This document shows, one piece after another, positions 32,085 through 43,424 of a DNA stretch of 64,000 nt (positions are counted from its first letter, which is position 1; every line of letters starts with the position of its first letter). The position numbers were made by a program, and so were the translations under genes. Origin of the DNA: Puccinia triticina (lineage: Eukaryota; Basidiomycota; Pucciniomycetes; Pucciniales; Pucciniaceae); assembly GCF_026914185.1 (NCBI RefSeq), contig NC_070558.1, forward strand, positions 7,635,501-7,699,500, in the 5' to 3' direction. The notes beneath the pieces were generated by a model, which worked only from the letters and a program-made list of their open reading frames with translations, had not been told where the DNA came from and searched no databases.

Positions 32085-32930
32085 AGCACTCCGCAACGAG
32101 CCTGATAGGATCCGTCAAGTCTGTGTAAGCTTCAGCAGCTCCAATCACACACAGTAAACTCCACAGATAAGTAAGATTTTGGGTGGTAAAAACTCTCCGT
32201 GATGTAGCAATACGCAAAAACTCCGTAAGAATAGCAATAGTCACAATAATACCATAAGAAGTATTATATAGAATAATCCAAAAAAGGAGTGAGAGAAAAG
32301 CCCCCCAAAATGTCCCTGTTCCTCCACTCCCTCCACCCGCATAACTCCTCTCCCAGCCAATGTCTCCCGCACTTGTCAAGCTCCATACGCATCACTTCCC
32401 AGCCTAGCACATCTTCAACAACTGTTCCCCTGCACCCTCTGAATAGCCTCCAACCCCAGTCTCTACCTGGTGTGTCTGCCCCAACGTCATCCGCTTTGAT
32501 GCTGTCCTCTTCCGCTTCCCCAGTTCACCTAGTGCCAGTCGGCACTATTCAGTCCGTCCGTGAGTCCCGCCAAAGTCCTACTCCAACCGTTTGGCTAAGT
32601 CCGCGCGTCCGGAGCGTGGCTCTAACCCCGGTTCCCTCGTGGTCATGACTAGTCCCCGGTCCCGCAGCTTACCCATTTGCCGACTTTCCATGTGCTTTCT
32701 AAGCAGTACATTCAAGGTTCCACTCAGTCTACATATGAGAAGCATAAGCATGCGTGCTTATCCCCTTGTTTGGATATGTAGGCTGAGCATTTGCTCAGCC
32801 ACCCCACTGCATTTCCGCTTGTGCTCCGGTGAGCGGACATTCTACGCCGCCAGCCTATATAAATTGCCACAACGTAGCAGTGGGACCGCTGCGCTACACT
32901 AAATGACCACTTTTTTTTAGCGCAGAGCAG
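32085..32930 (+). repeat. LTR-like sequence with TATA box
   Basis: A TATA box (CTATATAAA, 32855-32863) lies in GGACATTCTAC-(16-21 nt)-TATATAAAT-CACCACAACG-like context that is closely matched at 52852-52892. Both are preceded by several hundred bp of C-rich sequence. This is the pattern of two related LTRs, but no full-length element or target duplication was found here. Confidence 0.4.
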
Positions 32931-33153
32931 CAGTTACAACTTTGGCTAAAAAAATACTCACGGGCCAGCAGTGCTTGAGTCGCGGGTGGGGCAGGGGAAG
33001 ACTAGGCCCGGGAAGTTACTTACATACAGCCATGTTGGAAAAGCTTGCGGGCTTGTGTGGCTGAAAATGATTTCTGCATTTCAGCCACAGGCCTGTACAG
33101 CTTGACTGTACTGGCAGTCAAAACCACTTTGAACGGCTGAGTTGGCTTGAGGG

Positions 33154-33209
33154 AACTGGTGGCTAATGGGCTGCGCCGGCGGTAAGGCGCAGCCCATTAG
33201 CCACCAGTT
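33154..33209. repeat. perfect 24-bp hairpin with 8-nt loop
   Basis: AACTGGTGGCTAATGGGCTG plus CGCC (33154-33177) is followed by GGCGGTAA and its exact reverse complement (33186-33209). Weaker complementarity continues outward on both sides. Confidence 0.85.
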
Positions 33210-33578
33210 TTCAAGGAGGTTACAGTCACATACAGTGGTGACCTCGCAGTCGGCTGTTATGACCGGGGCACATATGGGTGAAGATGTGAAAGATGTAAAC
33301 CTGAAAATAAAGAAGACACCACGGCGAGCAAAGGCCTAGATGAAAATCCCAATCTCACTCTTGCCAAATTGCCTTGGTGCGCAAATATTGGCTGACTGGT
33401 TAGATTTTCTTTCATCATACATTATTTATCAAGTGTCCAATTCTGAAACTACTGAGTAATGAGGGCTCTACAACTCGTAATTCTTCAAGAGTTAATGGGT
33501 GAAGAGTGCGCGTTTAGAAGGGCCATAGGAGAAAAAGACTGATTGAATGAAGCTATATGGACTGCTACCAGCTTAGGC

Positions 33579-35034
33579 TTAGTGGCAAACTTGCTTTTGG
33601 GGGTCGTTGTTACCGCAGAGGACGCTGCTTCTGGTCTTCAAAATAACTCGACCGTTGTCTCCTGCAGCTCCTTCCTTCAAGCTAACCACACCGGACTGAT
33701 GCAGAGATTATGATGTCAACAAGATTTCCTACTAGCTTCACACCTGACTGATCAAAAATAAGAGTTGGGAAAGTTTACTCACTTTGCCGTTGCACCGGTC
33801 AAGTAACTTGTCAAATGTGGGGCGAACAACCTGCCGGTTTCTGTAAGGTTTTTGTTCAATTTGAAAGTAGTGGAGTCAGTAATCGCAGATAAATAAGGTC
33901 GATGGGATTCAAACTGACGCGATAACGTCGGATTCATCGGACGTGGAAATGGATACCTGTTGGCAAAGAAAAGAATAAATTTAGCGCATCCGATCCAAAC
34001 GATTCGCGGTGAAGGCGTAAGAGCTAGGTAGAATGGAAATTGGATAGACTCACAGTGCATGATTTAAAGGTCTTCGTAATTTTAGGGGACATCAGTTTAT
34101 TATCATCGAGGAATTCACCCTCGATGCTGATACCGATAGACTCGTAGGCCCTAAAGCAGTGCGAAAATCACGCCTGGTCAGCTGGGGTATTCGAGCGGAC
34201 ATGCCAAAACTGGGCTCGAAAGATACAATAACCTACTTCACACAATCTTCCTTCTTGGTTTCAGGCGCATTGGAGTTAAGTCCACAGGTTTCCTTCAAGA
34301 ACGGGAAATCCGAGTCGTAAATGTTAAACTGTTTAAGGCCGCGGTTACCGATGTTCAAAAGTACTGTCTCGTTAGATGGGAGTTTGCTCCCTCCGGTCTA
34401 CAGAAATAGAACATCCCGATGAGTCACTTCACTCATCTAGCTGATGCTCTGTAGACGAAATGAGAGATCTTAGTACTACTTACCCCTGGTTGGCATTTAT
34501 CAAGAATTTGGGCAAAGGCGCGTTCAATTTGCTTCTTAGTACTGTCACCATACATCCATTAATTTTTACATCAGATCCCCGATGACTAAGCAACATGCTG
34601 GAAAAAATTGGTTTACGCACGGTGCCGGGTCAGCGCCCTTTGGATTTTGGACGATGATCTAATGATTGGTTGATGATATCAGAAAAATCAGTCAGGATAC
34701 ACTTGGGACTCATCGGGAGGCCTGAGCTATTTGGAAGCAAAGGACGTGGGCATACAGAACAGTCTCCGTTAACGTATCCGAAGGATTTAGATGCTTTACC
34801 AAGAACACCGTCGCGGTAGACTATTTGAGAGATTGCGCTATGGGAATGGAGTGTATCGTTCGAAAACTTGGTGAGTACATTGCGACTGTAAGGCTAGACT
34901 TGCGGGAGGAAACGCGACGCGTACTTTTCACATTCCTCCCTGCGCACAGTAGTGCCCGGGTAACAGTCTATCGCTAAAGAGTGGCGAGCTAGCAGGCCGA
35001 TGACAGTCAAAAACCTAATTCCGTGGGCAAACAT
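33579..35034 (-). pseudogene. secreted cysteine-containing protein locus (rust secreted family), frame partly unresolved
   Basis: The ATG at 35034 opens a 46-codon frame with a hydrophobic signal peptide (FLTVIGLLARHSLA) followed by CYPGTTVRREECEKY. It meets TAG at 34896-34894, after which the same frame is open to 34630. A 39-nt GT..AG intron (34924-34886) could remove the stop but would be unusually short. A further frame break is needed near 34520 to reach STKKQIERAFAQILDKC. From there the exons 34397-34237, 34150-34054, 33956-33919, 33840-33783 and 33695-33579 join with consistent phase (157 codons including stop). The pattern of YDSDFPFL, EDCVKAYESI, KSC and LLDRCNGK segments suits multi-copy rust secreted proteins. 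Either a damaged gene or one whose 5' splicing I cannot resolve. Confidence 0.55.
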
Positions 35035-35039
35035 TGTTA

Positions 35040-36660
35040 CTTCTGGGGTACACTAGGATGGTTAAAGTTGGAGATGTGGAGGTGAAGTTTGCGATAGATT
35101 TACGAGAGGAGGCGGCTACAAAAGGCAGGGCTAGAGGGGGAACCCTTTTATGGATGCAGTCCCCTCAAGGACCAAAGCCCGAAGACGGAGCATCATAAGA
35201 TCTGCAGAGTCACCGCATTCTGATTCCGAATCGCGATCTGTAAATTTTCTCGTTTGTCTGGTGACGGTAAGCCCAAAAGCCACCGGTGTTCATGGATGCT
35301 ACAGCCTCATACAGTAGAAACCAAGTCGTGGGCGCTTTGTTATTCCGCTCAGAATCGATTGGAAACGACACCCGGCAGAGGAATCGAACGGCGCGGCCGG
35401 AACACCATGCCAGTGCCTTTTAAGAATCTGTGCACACAATCGGCGAGAAGTCTGGCTTTGTGTGGACCAGACCTCCGGCGACTATTGTCCATAGCAGTGG
35501 GGTGTCCGTCGTTCGAATAATACCGCTTCTTCGAAATTTTCCTTGCAGAGTGGCCGTAACCAATCCGCCAACTAAGGATCCCGAGGTTCAAACGCGTCGG
35601 GCCAGTAAGACTTATTTGATTGTAACCTCTGATGGTTGCCGAACCCGGTCCCGCTCGCGGCGAATCTGGAAAAATCATGACTATGTGTGATGCATCGCCT
35701 GGCAATCGGACCTGGACAGCTTCCTGGATCAATTTTGAACCCCCCTATTTTACCTGCCAACATAGAATGTCCGTCCGAAAGATGGTGTAAGCAGCTCCGG
35801 CATAGGGCTGAAGATTCCATTTTCCACCATGTGTACAACGCAACTTATCAAGCGTGCTGTTTACTCGCATGGCCGGCCGGGTTAAACCAATGCGGTGCAA
35901 TAAACGCCATGACGACAGAGCCCCGGCTCGCTTCATCTCTTAATCTAACCTGATCTGTTCCGGCCGTCCGGCCTCAAGACTGATCAGGTTGGCGCCAGTG
36001 GCAGTGCAATCACCGATGCCGACGGCGTGTTCAAGATAAAAGACTGTGACGTGATGGTAAAACTCAAAAGCCGAAACAATTGTCATTTTACGATCCATCC
36101 TTGGGATGGCCAAGTGACTCGGCAACGTGAAGTGTCTTGTGAGGTGTCAACCAGGTCCAGGCATCCAGAATCCTTTGAAGTGTGATTTGGTGGGCGCACT
36201 TATGAATATGCATTTTGTGTTTGTAAATACAAAATCGAGCCTCTTCTTCCCCTTTTCTCACTCAACGGCGACGTGTAGACATGAGGACGATGGCACTTCA
36301 AGGGTACTCCAGATCCTCTCAACTAAAGCGACCTGGCCTCGCATGGATGGCGGTTTCAACGTTGATGCTACTTGGCTCGAATACGGTGGAGTCGAATACG
36401 CTAATCGAATCGTTTGCGATCCCAAGGAATCAGATAGATGCGCTTCAGATGCATGGAGGTCGGTTCTTATTAATAAAACAGTCAGTCAGTAGGCTTCCAG
36501 ATTTACGGTGATCTCGAACCACATCTCCAAGCTGGTCTGACCCCTCTTTCGCCTCTTCCGATTTGTTGGCTGCTGTCTATTCTCTTCATTAGGCCCGATT
36601 CAACCGAAGCCTTGTCGAAAAACAGTTGGGACGACAAGGGAGGCAGTGATTTGCGAAGCC
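35040..36660. other. gene-like but uninterpretable stretch
   Basis: Minus-strand open frames at 35349-35732, 35572-35838 and 35940-36125 and plus-strand frames at 36127-36511 overlap one another. Cys-containing fragments (GIGDCTATG, SCPGPIARRC, LADCVHRFL) could belong to a second, decayed secreted-protein gene on the minus strand. No consistent exon chain could be built. Confidence 0.3.
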
Positions 36661-36661
36661 G

Positions 36662-37575
36662 AATGAGAGAGGTCGTAGAGGAGTATAGCCATGGATATGA
36701 AGAAGATCTCGAGCAGTCAGCGAAGCGGGAGCCAAGCAGCGAATCGACCGCGATAGTCTCTATCAAGCCGAACCGATTGACCCGGCTCCGGCTCAACCTT
36801 AACAGGAATCCGCTTCCTCAGAAGTTTTCTTATCTTTTCCTGCTATCCCAGGACGAGCGACTGCGTGGATCAAGCGGCCGAGAAACAAAAACGCACGAAA
36901 AACTTTTTGACCCGTTTTCGAATTGGATCAACTGCTCAGTCACCACTCTGTTGCGTTTGGTTGGACGACCGATGCTGGATGACCAGCGATTCTCCGTCCG
37001 ATTCAGTTGGGATGCAAGTGACCATGTCGGCCTCCATCTGGACCTCGACCCTTCCCCCTCTCCCCTCTCAGATCTCATGGCCAATGATACCCTGACCCCT
37101 GCGTTTTTCAACTTGACTATCACCCCCAATTTCGACAAATTCTCCGATCACCACTCCGCCCAGACCGATAGTTTTGTCGATCTGGTGGTGATTGTTGAAC
37201 CCCTGCTGCTGAACCTTCTACCCATGTTTACTTTACTTCCTCTGTTTTCTACCTGCGTCTGCATCTTGTCAGTCATTTATATTGCTAACGTACCTGCTCG
37301 ATTTGAAAATTTCCTCAAGAGTTCTGTAGCCTAAGTTGTTTACATTTCTCTTTAAGCATGTAAGATCAGATGTTGTTTCATTTATTTCCTCTCATTTGCA
37401 TTGCTAATTATGTAGGACAGTTCATGTGGACCGCTTTGCTGATTGGTTGGATGATGATGGGCTCAAATCGGCCATGAGCCAACTTGTCAGCTGTGCAGAT
37501 CGGCTTGTCCCTCTAGGCGTTCCACAAGCCCACCCCGACCCTTCCTCAATCAGCCGTTTGCGCTGCCAACCTTGA
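36662..37575 (+). CDS. hypothetical protein, probably two exons
   Basis: The first ATG of an open frame is at 36662 (the frame is open from 36612). It encodes an acidic N-terminus (REVVEEYSHGYEEDLEQS), a basic stretch, DPSPSPLSDL, and DSFVDLVVIVEPLLLNLLP. A possible intron 37244-37415 (weak donor GTTTTC, acceptor TATGTAG) joins in phase to an exon at 37416-37575 with RFADWLDDDGLKSAMSQLV and a TGA stop. The product is not recognised. Alternative donors exist, so the intron is tentative. It ends about 300 bp before the CM1 gene on the same strand. Confidence 0.4.
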
Positions 37576-37883
37576 GTGTCGAGATACCCGTCCGAAAGAA
37601 GAGTCCCGACATAGGGTTGAGAGCTTCCCGACAAGATCTGGGCACAGGGTTGGTTTGGAATTGTTGAGGCAACCAGTTTGTGTCAATTGTCATTGAACTG
37701 TGTCGAGTGATGGCCGGCGGTGGGAACCTGGGTCCGGGCTGAGGCTGATTACATAAGCGGGAGAAGGTGTACCTTCTCACTCAGCTTTCAAAACCGAAAC
37801 TCATGTGAAACTCCTCTGGAACGAACCACGCAGATACGAAGAAAGCAACGCAAGCAGGTCCGAGAACCAAGCCAGATTCAGAG

Positions 37884-40800
37884 ATGAATCATCCAGATCA
37901 CTCGATCGGAGACGCGACCGCTGGACCAGATAAGACTACCGGTGGCGTATCCCGACTGGCTGGCCTCACTTTCGGAACAGACGAGGATAGTTTCCATAGC
38001 CAAGACTACGAACCAGAACCACCACCACCACCATCACGGAACCCTGACAAGAAGAAGAAGCAGAGTGCCAGGAAAACCCCATCAGATCAGCCCAAGAACA
38101 GCAACGCCGACCCCGATCCAGATCACACCCAAGACACGGATGGAATGATGAACGAACTTGACAGCTATATCACCCAGAAACATCCCAGGAAATCAGCCGC
38201 ACACCTCAATGATTCTGCTGCATTCATCATCAGTCCACTCAGCAGTCCAGAAAACTCTAGGCTCGAACGAGCCAACTCTAGCAACTATGCCAAAAAACTC
38301 TCGCCCAGTCGAAGACCTCTAAATTCTGGCGATCCAATCCGTGGTGGAGGCAACCATCTCACCTTACGAGAGCAGGAAAAAGTCAGTATCCTCTCTCCTC
38401 AACCTTCTCCCGCAACACTAATCACCCCTTTTATTTGTTAAACAAACTATTTATTCAGGTGATCGATGAAGTTAAAAAAGAAAACTTCAATTTAAAGTTG
38501 AAGATATACTTTTTGGAAGACAGATTGGCAAAGCTGGCACCAGATCAGGTCGACTTAGCCCTGAAGGAGAACGTCGAAATCAAGGTCGAATTTCAAACCG
38601 TCCGACAAGAGCTGAAACGATACAAGCGCTTACTACTCGAAGCAGAACGCGCAATCGAGTTAGCAAAGACCGAACGCGACGAACTGCTCGAGCAAAAGTC
38701 ATTGGCGGAGGAGAGAACCAGCTCTGGATTACAAGCCGAAGTAAGGAAGGCAAGAGATGAATTGGCGCTCAAGGATAAGTCGATCCAGAGCCTGGAAAGC
38801 GAGCTGCAGAGGCTCAAAGATCGATTGGAACGCTTTTCTTCCAGAGATACCCCATCCAAGATCGTTTCTAGTCACGCCCGAAATCATGCTCGCCATTCGG
38901 TCTCTAATCAATCCGTCGATGAATGGTCCACTCAAGAACATATGATGGAGATCAAAAACCTCAAGAACGAGTTGACTGAAGAGCGTCAGTTGAAAGAAGA
39001 CCTTCTCGGCGACAACCAAGATTTGAGACACCGATTGATCGAGACCAAGAATGCCTTACAAGATACTCAAGACGAGATCCAGCGAATCAGCCGAGTCGAA
39101 GAACATGGCTATCGAAGTCATCAGATCAGTAGAGCCCAAAGCAGATTTGAAGAAGATCCCGACGACTACTTAAGTTCCGGCCGAAAATCAACCCTCACAT
39201 CGATCTCAACCGGGGGCGTCTCCAACCAAAAGGTGATCAAAGAATTCAAAAGAGAGATCCAAGACTTGGAGAAACAGCTTCGTGAATTAGAAAACGAAAA
39301 TATCGAATTAAGATCTCAAGTCAATGCTCAAGTGAAGATGCTCTCGACAAAGAACTCAGAGAAGGATAAGCTGCAAGATCAAGTCAGCAATCTCAAGAGG
39401 AAGGTCCTCGATTTGCAGGACGAGTTAGACCAAGATGCTCGCGAGTTTCAAAAGATTCAGCAAGCCGGTAACACCAGTCTCCATGATCAAGCAGCCGATG
39501 AAGTGCGAGAGGTCAGTCAACCTTTTGTTGTTTATTGATTCCCAGTCGGGATCGCTCCTAATCTTCCATGCCAATATTTTGGACCGTTTAGGAATTGAAT
39601 ATGTATCGAGATAAATCAGCGTCTGCTCTATTGACCCTGGAAAAAAGAGAGAAAGAAGTCGATGAACTGAATGCCGAATTGGACGATCGAGATGCGATTT
39701 TCAACGATGAAGTTCAGAAAATCACTAACCAATATAACCGTGAGCTCGATGCTATCAAATCTGAAAGAGATGAATTCCAAGAGGTAAAAAGCGCCAATTT
39801 TCTCTGGTTACATTTCCAAAAATCATTCTAATCTGTTATCCCGGGGGTTGATTACAGGTACTGAATGAACGGGAAGATCAAATTGCCGAACTCAGCGATC
39901 AGCTAAGGGAAGTCATCAATTTACAAGAGGAAACGGACAAATCCTTACGAGAAGCAAAAAGCAGGCTGAAAGAGAAGGAAAAAGATTATAACTCTGTCCT
40001 TCAAGACCTGGAAGCTGCGCAAACTGATCTCAAAGAGGTTCATCGCCAAGATCGTTCTTAGTTTCACGTTAGATCGGGAGGAGTATACTAACACGCTTTC
40101 TTCTTTCCATTCTTGTGGAAATATCACGTTTTCTATCAGATTGGGGGCGGCAATCGAGAACTCGCCGCGGAAGTTAACGAGAAAGACCAGCAAATCAACG
40201 AGCTCAATGCTGAGTTGGATGAACTGGAGCAAGAAGCATCAAACCGCGCGACAGTTCATGAGCAAGTGGTTGCAAAGCTGAAACAGGTTCGCAAGTTTTC
40301 AGCTCTATATTATTTCTGTTCTCAGAACCATTCCCTTGCAAGGAGGGTATGAGGTCTGTGTCCTCCAGACAGATGCCAACGAAAATCGCCGTGCATTTTT
40401 GTGTGTAAAAGAAATTAAACAGCACCAAAACAGAACTTACCGAGCTTTCGATCCAACATGAATCATGTTTATCCGAGTTAAAATTCTTGCAAGACAAGCA
40501 CGAAGAACTTCAATTAAGACAGGCGGAGATGGAGGAGCGACGGAAGCTTGAATCGGATCATAAGCGCAGATTAGAGAGAGAACTTGATGATCTTGAGCGC
40601 GAATTACGCGGGACTCGAGAGGAAATGGACCTTCAAATCATCGCTTCTAGGAAGGAGAAACGGGAACTCCAGTCTTCCCTTCAGCTTACGCTTGATGCCA
40701 AACAAAAGGTATGTGGGCATTGGTACTCCACACATACACAAAGCATGACAGCTAATATCCGGAAAACATCTAGGCCTTGTCCCAAGCCGAAAGTGATATA

Positions 40801-42556
40801 GCCAACCTCAAAGGGAAACTAGAGATCCGAGAAGAAGACATCGAGAAACTGGAAAATATGTTGAAGCGATTGGAAAACGAATCCAATCAGATCAACCAAT
40901 CCCAGTCCCACGATAAGTTCTCCTTGGAACTCGAAATCGAACGGATCCAGAGAGACCTGCTCAATTCTAATCAAGAAGCTCAAGCCCTCAAAGACCAAAA
41001 CGCTTCCTTCAAGAACCAAATCTCTAAATTCCAGGCAACCATCTCCAATTTGGTTCGGGATTTCTCTCTTTCTCATCTCGTCTCACAGCCCTTTTACCAG
41101 TCGTCTTTTTCACCTGCCTCTTGCTTATCATCTCTGCCTATCTTTCTGGGGCGCCGAATGGGATAGAATTCCGAGAAAGACGAATTGTTCGATAAGTTGC
41201 AAGGTGTGCAACGCGCTCGGGATTCACTGAATGAGAAGTACGAGGAACAGACTAAGGTGAGTAGTACTTCATTCATATTCCTCATGTGCATCTGCGCAGC
41301 CGCACGTGCCTATTGCGCTTCTCGATGCACAACATCGAGAACAGCAGTACTTCTGCGACAAACACCCAACGTACCTCACTGGGTATTTGTTTCGGATGAC
41401 CAGGCGATTCCGTCGTCGGCACTTAGTCGTATCTTCTGTCTCTGATTTTGCATGTTTTCCCCATCTGATTTCTCTGCCCTCGGTAATTTTAGAACCTTCG
41501 AGAAACTCGAAACGATCTATCGGTGACCAAGAATCGATTGCAATCTCTCGAAGATGAATTAGCTTCCGATCACTTGCAGCTGAACAAGTTCGAGCATCAG
41601 TACAAGGATCAGATCAGCGAACGAAATACCCTCTTGTTGACGATTTACCAGTACATCGACAAGCTTTTAAGCAGTGGATCTACTCATGTAAGTTATGTTT
41701 CCTGAGACTCTTATCTAACGGTTTCTTTTCTCAATAGTAATCCGTTTGCTGTTGTAATCGAATAGAGGAGGATCAGTAGTGCACACGATGCCAAACCGTT
41801 CTCGAACTTTACAGTTTTCCACGAAAGTATCATCAATCGACTCAAAAGCTTGGGAGCCATGCAATCGGGATTTGATACGAAGATCAAGGAGGTTGAGAAG
41901 AAACTTGAGAAACAGTACATGTGAGTAGCCTACACATTGCAAAGATGGCATGGCTGGATTGACCCGCCCAGCTTATCATGAAATGCTTGAACAGCTCTTT
42001 GAAGCGACAGCATGATAGTAGGATGAGGCAACTGGATCAATTCGAAACAACCATCAAAGCAGCCACCGACACCCAGCGCCAATGGCGCGCGCGACTGACG
42101 ACGAAACAAGGAGAAGTGGAAGCAGCAAAGGAGACGTGCAACGAGCTACAGAAGCAAATCAGTTCATTGAAGACGCGAGCGTCGATAGCAGGCACGAGTC
42201 CAGGCTCGATAACCGAGCAAAGACAAGCCGCGACGAAGGTGACCAACCTGGAGAAGAAGCTAGCGGCGACTCAGAACCAGCTCAAACTGACGGAAGAGAA
42301 GTTCAACGAAGCCAAGCTCAAAGTGGCCACCGTCGAATCCAGCTGGCAGGCACGCTTGAAAGAGCTCCAGGATCGTAATAAGGAGTTGGAGGAGAAAGTC
42401 AAGCGCGAGAAGAAGTCCGCTAAGGAACGTAAAACTGACCTCGATAATCAAGTCTCCGAGTTGAAAGACCAGATCGTCATGTCTGATCAACGTTCTAAAC
42501 AACTGGAGGAACTCTTGATATCTAATCAACAAAAAATCCAATCCCAGGCCAAATAG
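37884..42556 (+). CDS. CM1-domain coiled-coil protein (Mto1/ApsB/Pcp1-like, gamma-tubulin complex recruiter)
   Basis: Eleven exons: 37884-38381, 38459-39511, 39592-39783, 39858-40037, 40140-40286, 40412-40708, 40774-41052, 41167-41256, 41493-41687, 41766-41920, 41995-42556. Phases agree and give 3648 nt, 1215 residues. The start of exon 6 is the least certain junction. A disordered N-terminus of about 155 residues leads to LREQEK-VIDEVKKENFNLKLKIYFLEDRL, the centrosomin N-terminal motif 1 (split by intron 1). Almost all the rest is coiled coil. A short conserved-looking block (FSNFTVFHESIINRLKSL) lies near residue 990. CM1 proteins attach gamma-tubulin complexes to spindle pole bodies or cytoplasmic microtubule organising centres. 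The CM1 call is firm; the orthologue among Mto1, ApsB and Pcp1 is not. Confidence 0.88.
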
Positions 42557-43267
42557 TCTCATTTTTGTGCAATCTTTTCATTATTTCTTTTCCTGATAAC
42601 CACAAACTTCCTCTCTGCATTTGCCATTTACACCAACTCACATTGCAGATACTAATATCATATATATATATTTATGTACTACTCATACATGTGTACTTGT
42701 TTCTCATCCCATGATCAGTTTCTTTCCTATTAAGAGTTTCCTTTCCAGTTTTAAGTACAGGTGTCCTATGAGTACCAGTTGACCAGAATAATGCTTCACT
42801 CCTCGGAAGAGAACTATCTCATCTCTTTATCGTTCAATTAATGTTTATTGTTTCCTCATGTTTGTTGTAAGATTGACTTGAATGATCTCCCATAATATAT
42901 TCTCCTTGGCTATATGAAGAACAATTGAGACTGCTGGGCTTGGCTGAGCTCACTCTGAATCAGAGCAAGTCAAGTGAAGTTGATTATTGCCCACCACCAT
43001 CAATAGATTTAGCATTGACCCTCCTTATAAAGACACTGCACCTGAATTAGGGTGCTGGTGAAGATTTTGTTGAAAAACTGAGTTCAAGGCCAAAAGGGGG
43101 AGAGATAACAACAAAGCCACCAGAGGAACTCTGGGGCTGAAAAAGCAACTGTCTAAGAGGGCTGGGCTGTTAACTTGTGTGGTAGAAAAGCACTCATGCT
43201 GCAAGGGGTTGTATCCTGTAGAGACCCCAGGGAAAAAGTGCACAGAAGAACTGATGAGTTTGATTTG
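42557..43267. other. 3' flank of CM1 gene, no gene recognised
   Basis: Probable 3' UTR and intergenic sequence with a TATATATATA run near 42660. Nothing else could be supported. Confidence 0.4.
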
Positions 43268-43424
43268 TGGTGTTCAAAATTGCATAAGATTTTTTCACAT
43301 AACAGCATAAGCTGCAATTTTGGCTGGGAGATGTCACTTTGAGTTTTATGTACGCTGACATCTCCCAGCCAAAATCACATGTTATGCTGTTATGTAAACA
43401 CATCTTATGCAATATTGAACACCA
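43268..43424. repeat. foldback element, arms ~65 bp
   Basis: TGGTGTTCAAAATTGCATAAG at 43268 is matched in inverse by CTTATGCAATATTGAACACCA ending 43424. Within the arms CATAACAGCATAA and TTTGGCTGGGAGATGTCA pair with their complements, leaving a loop of about 19 nt. It could be a small foldback transposon or a hairpin RNA precursor. Confidence 0.8.
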
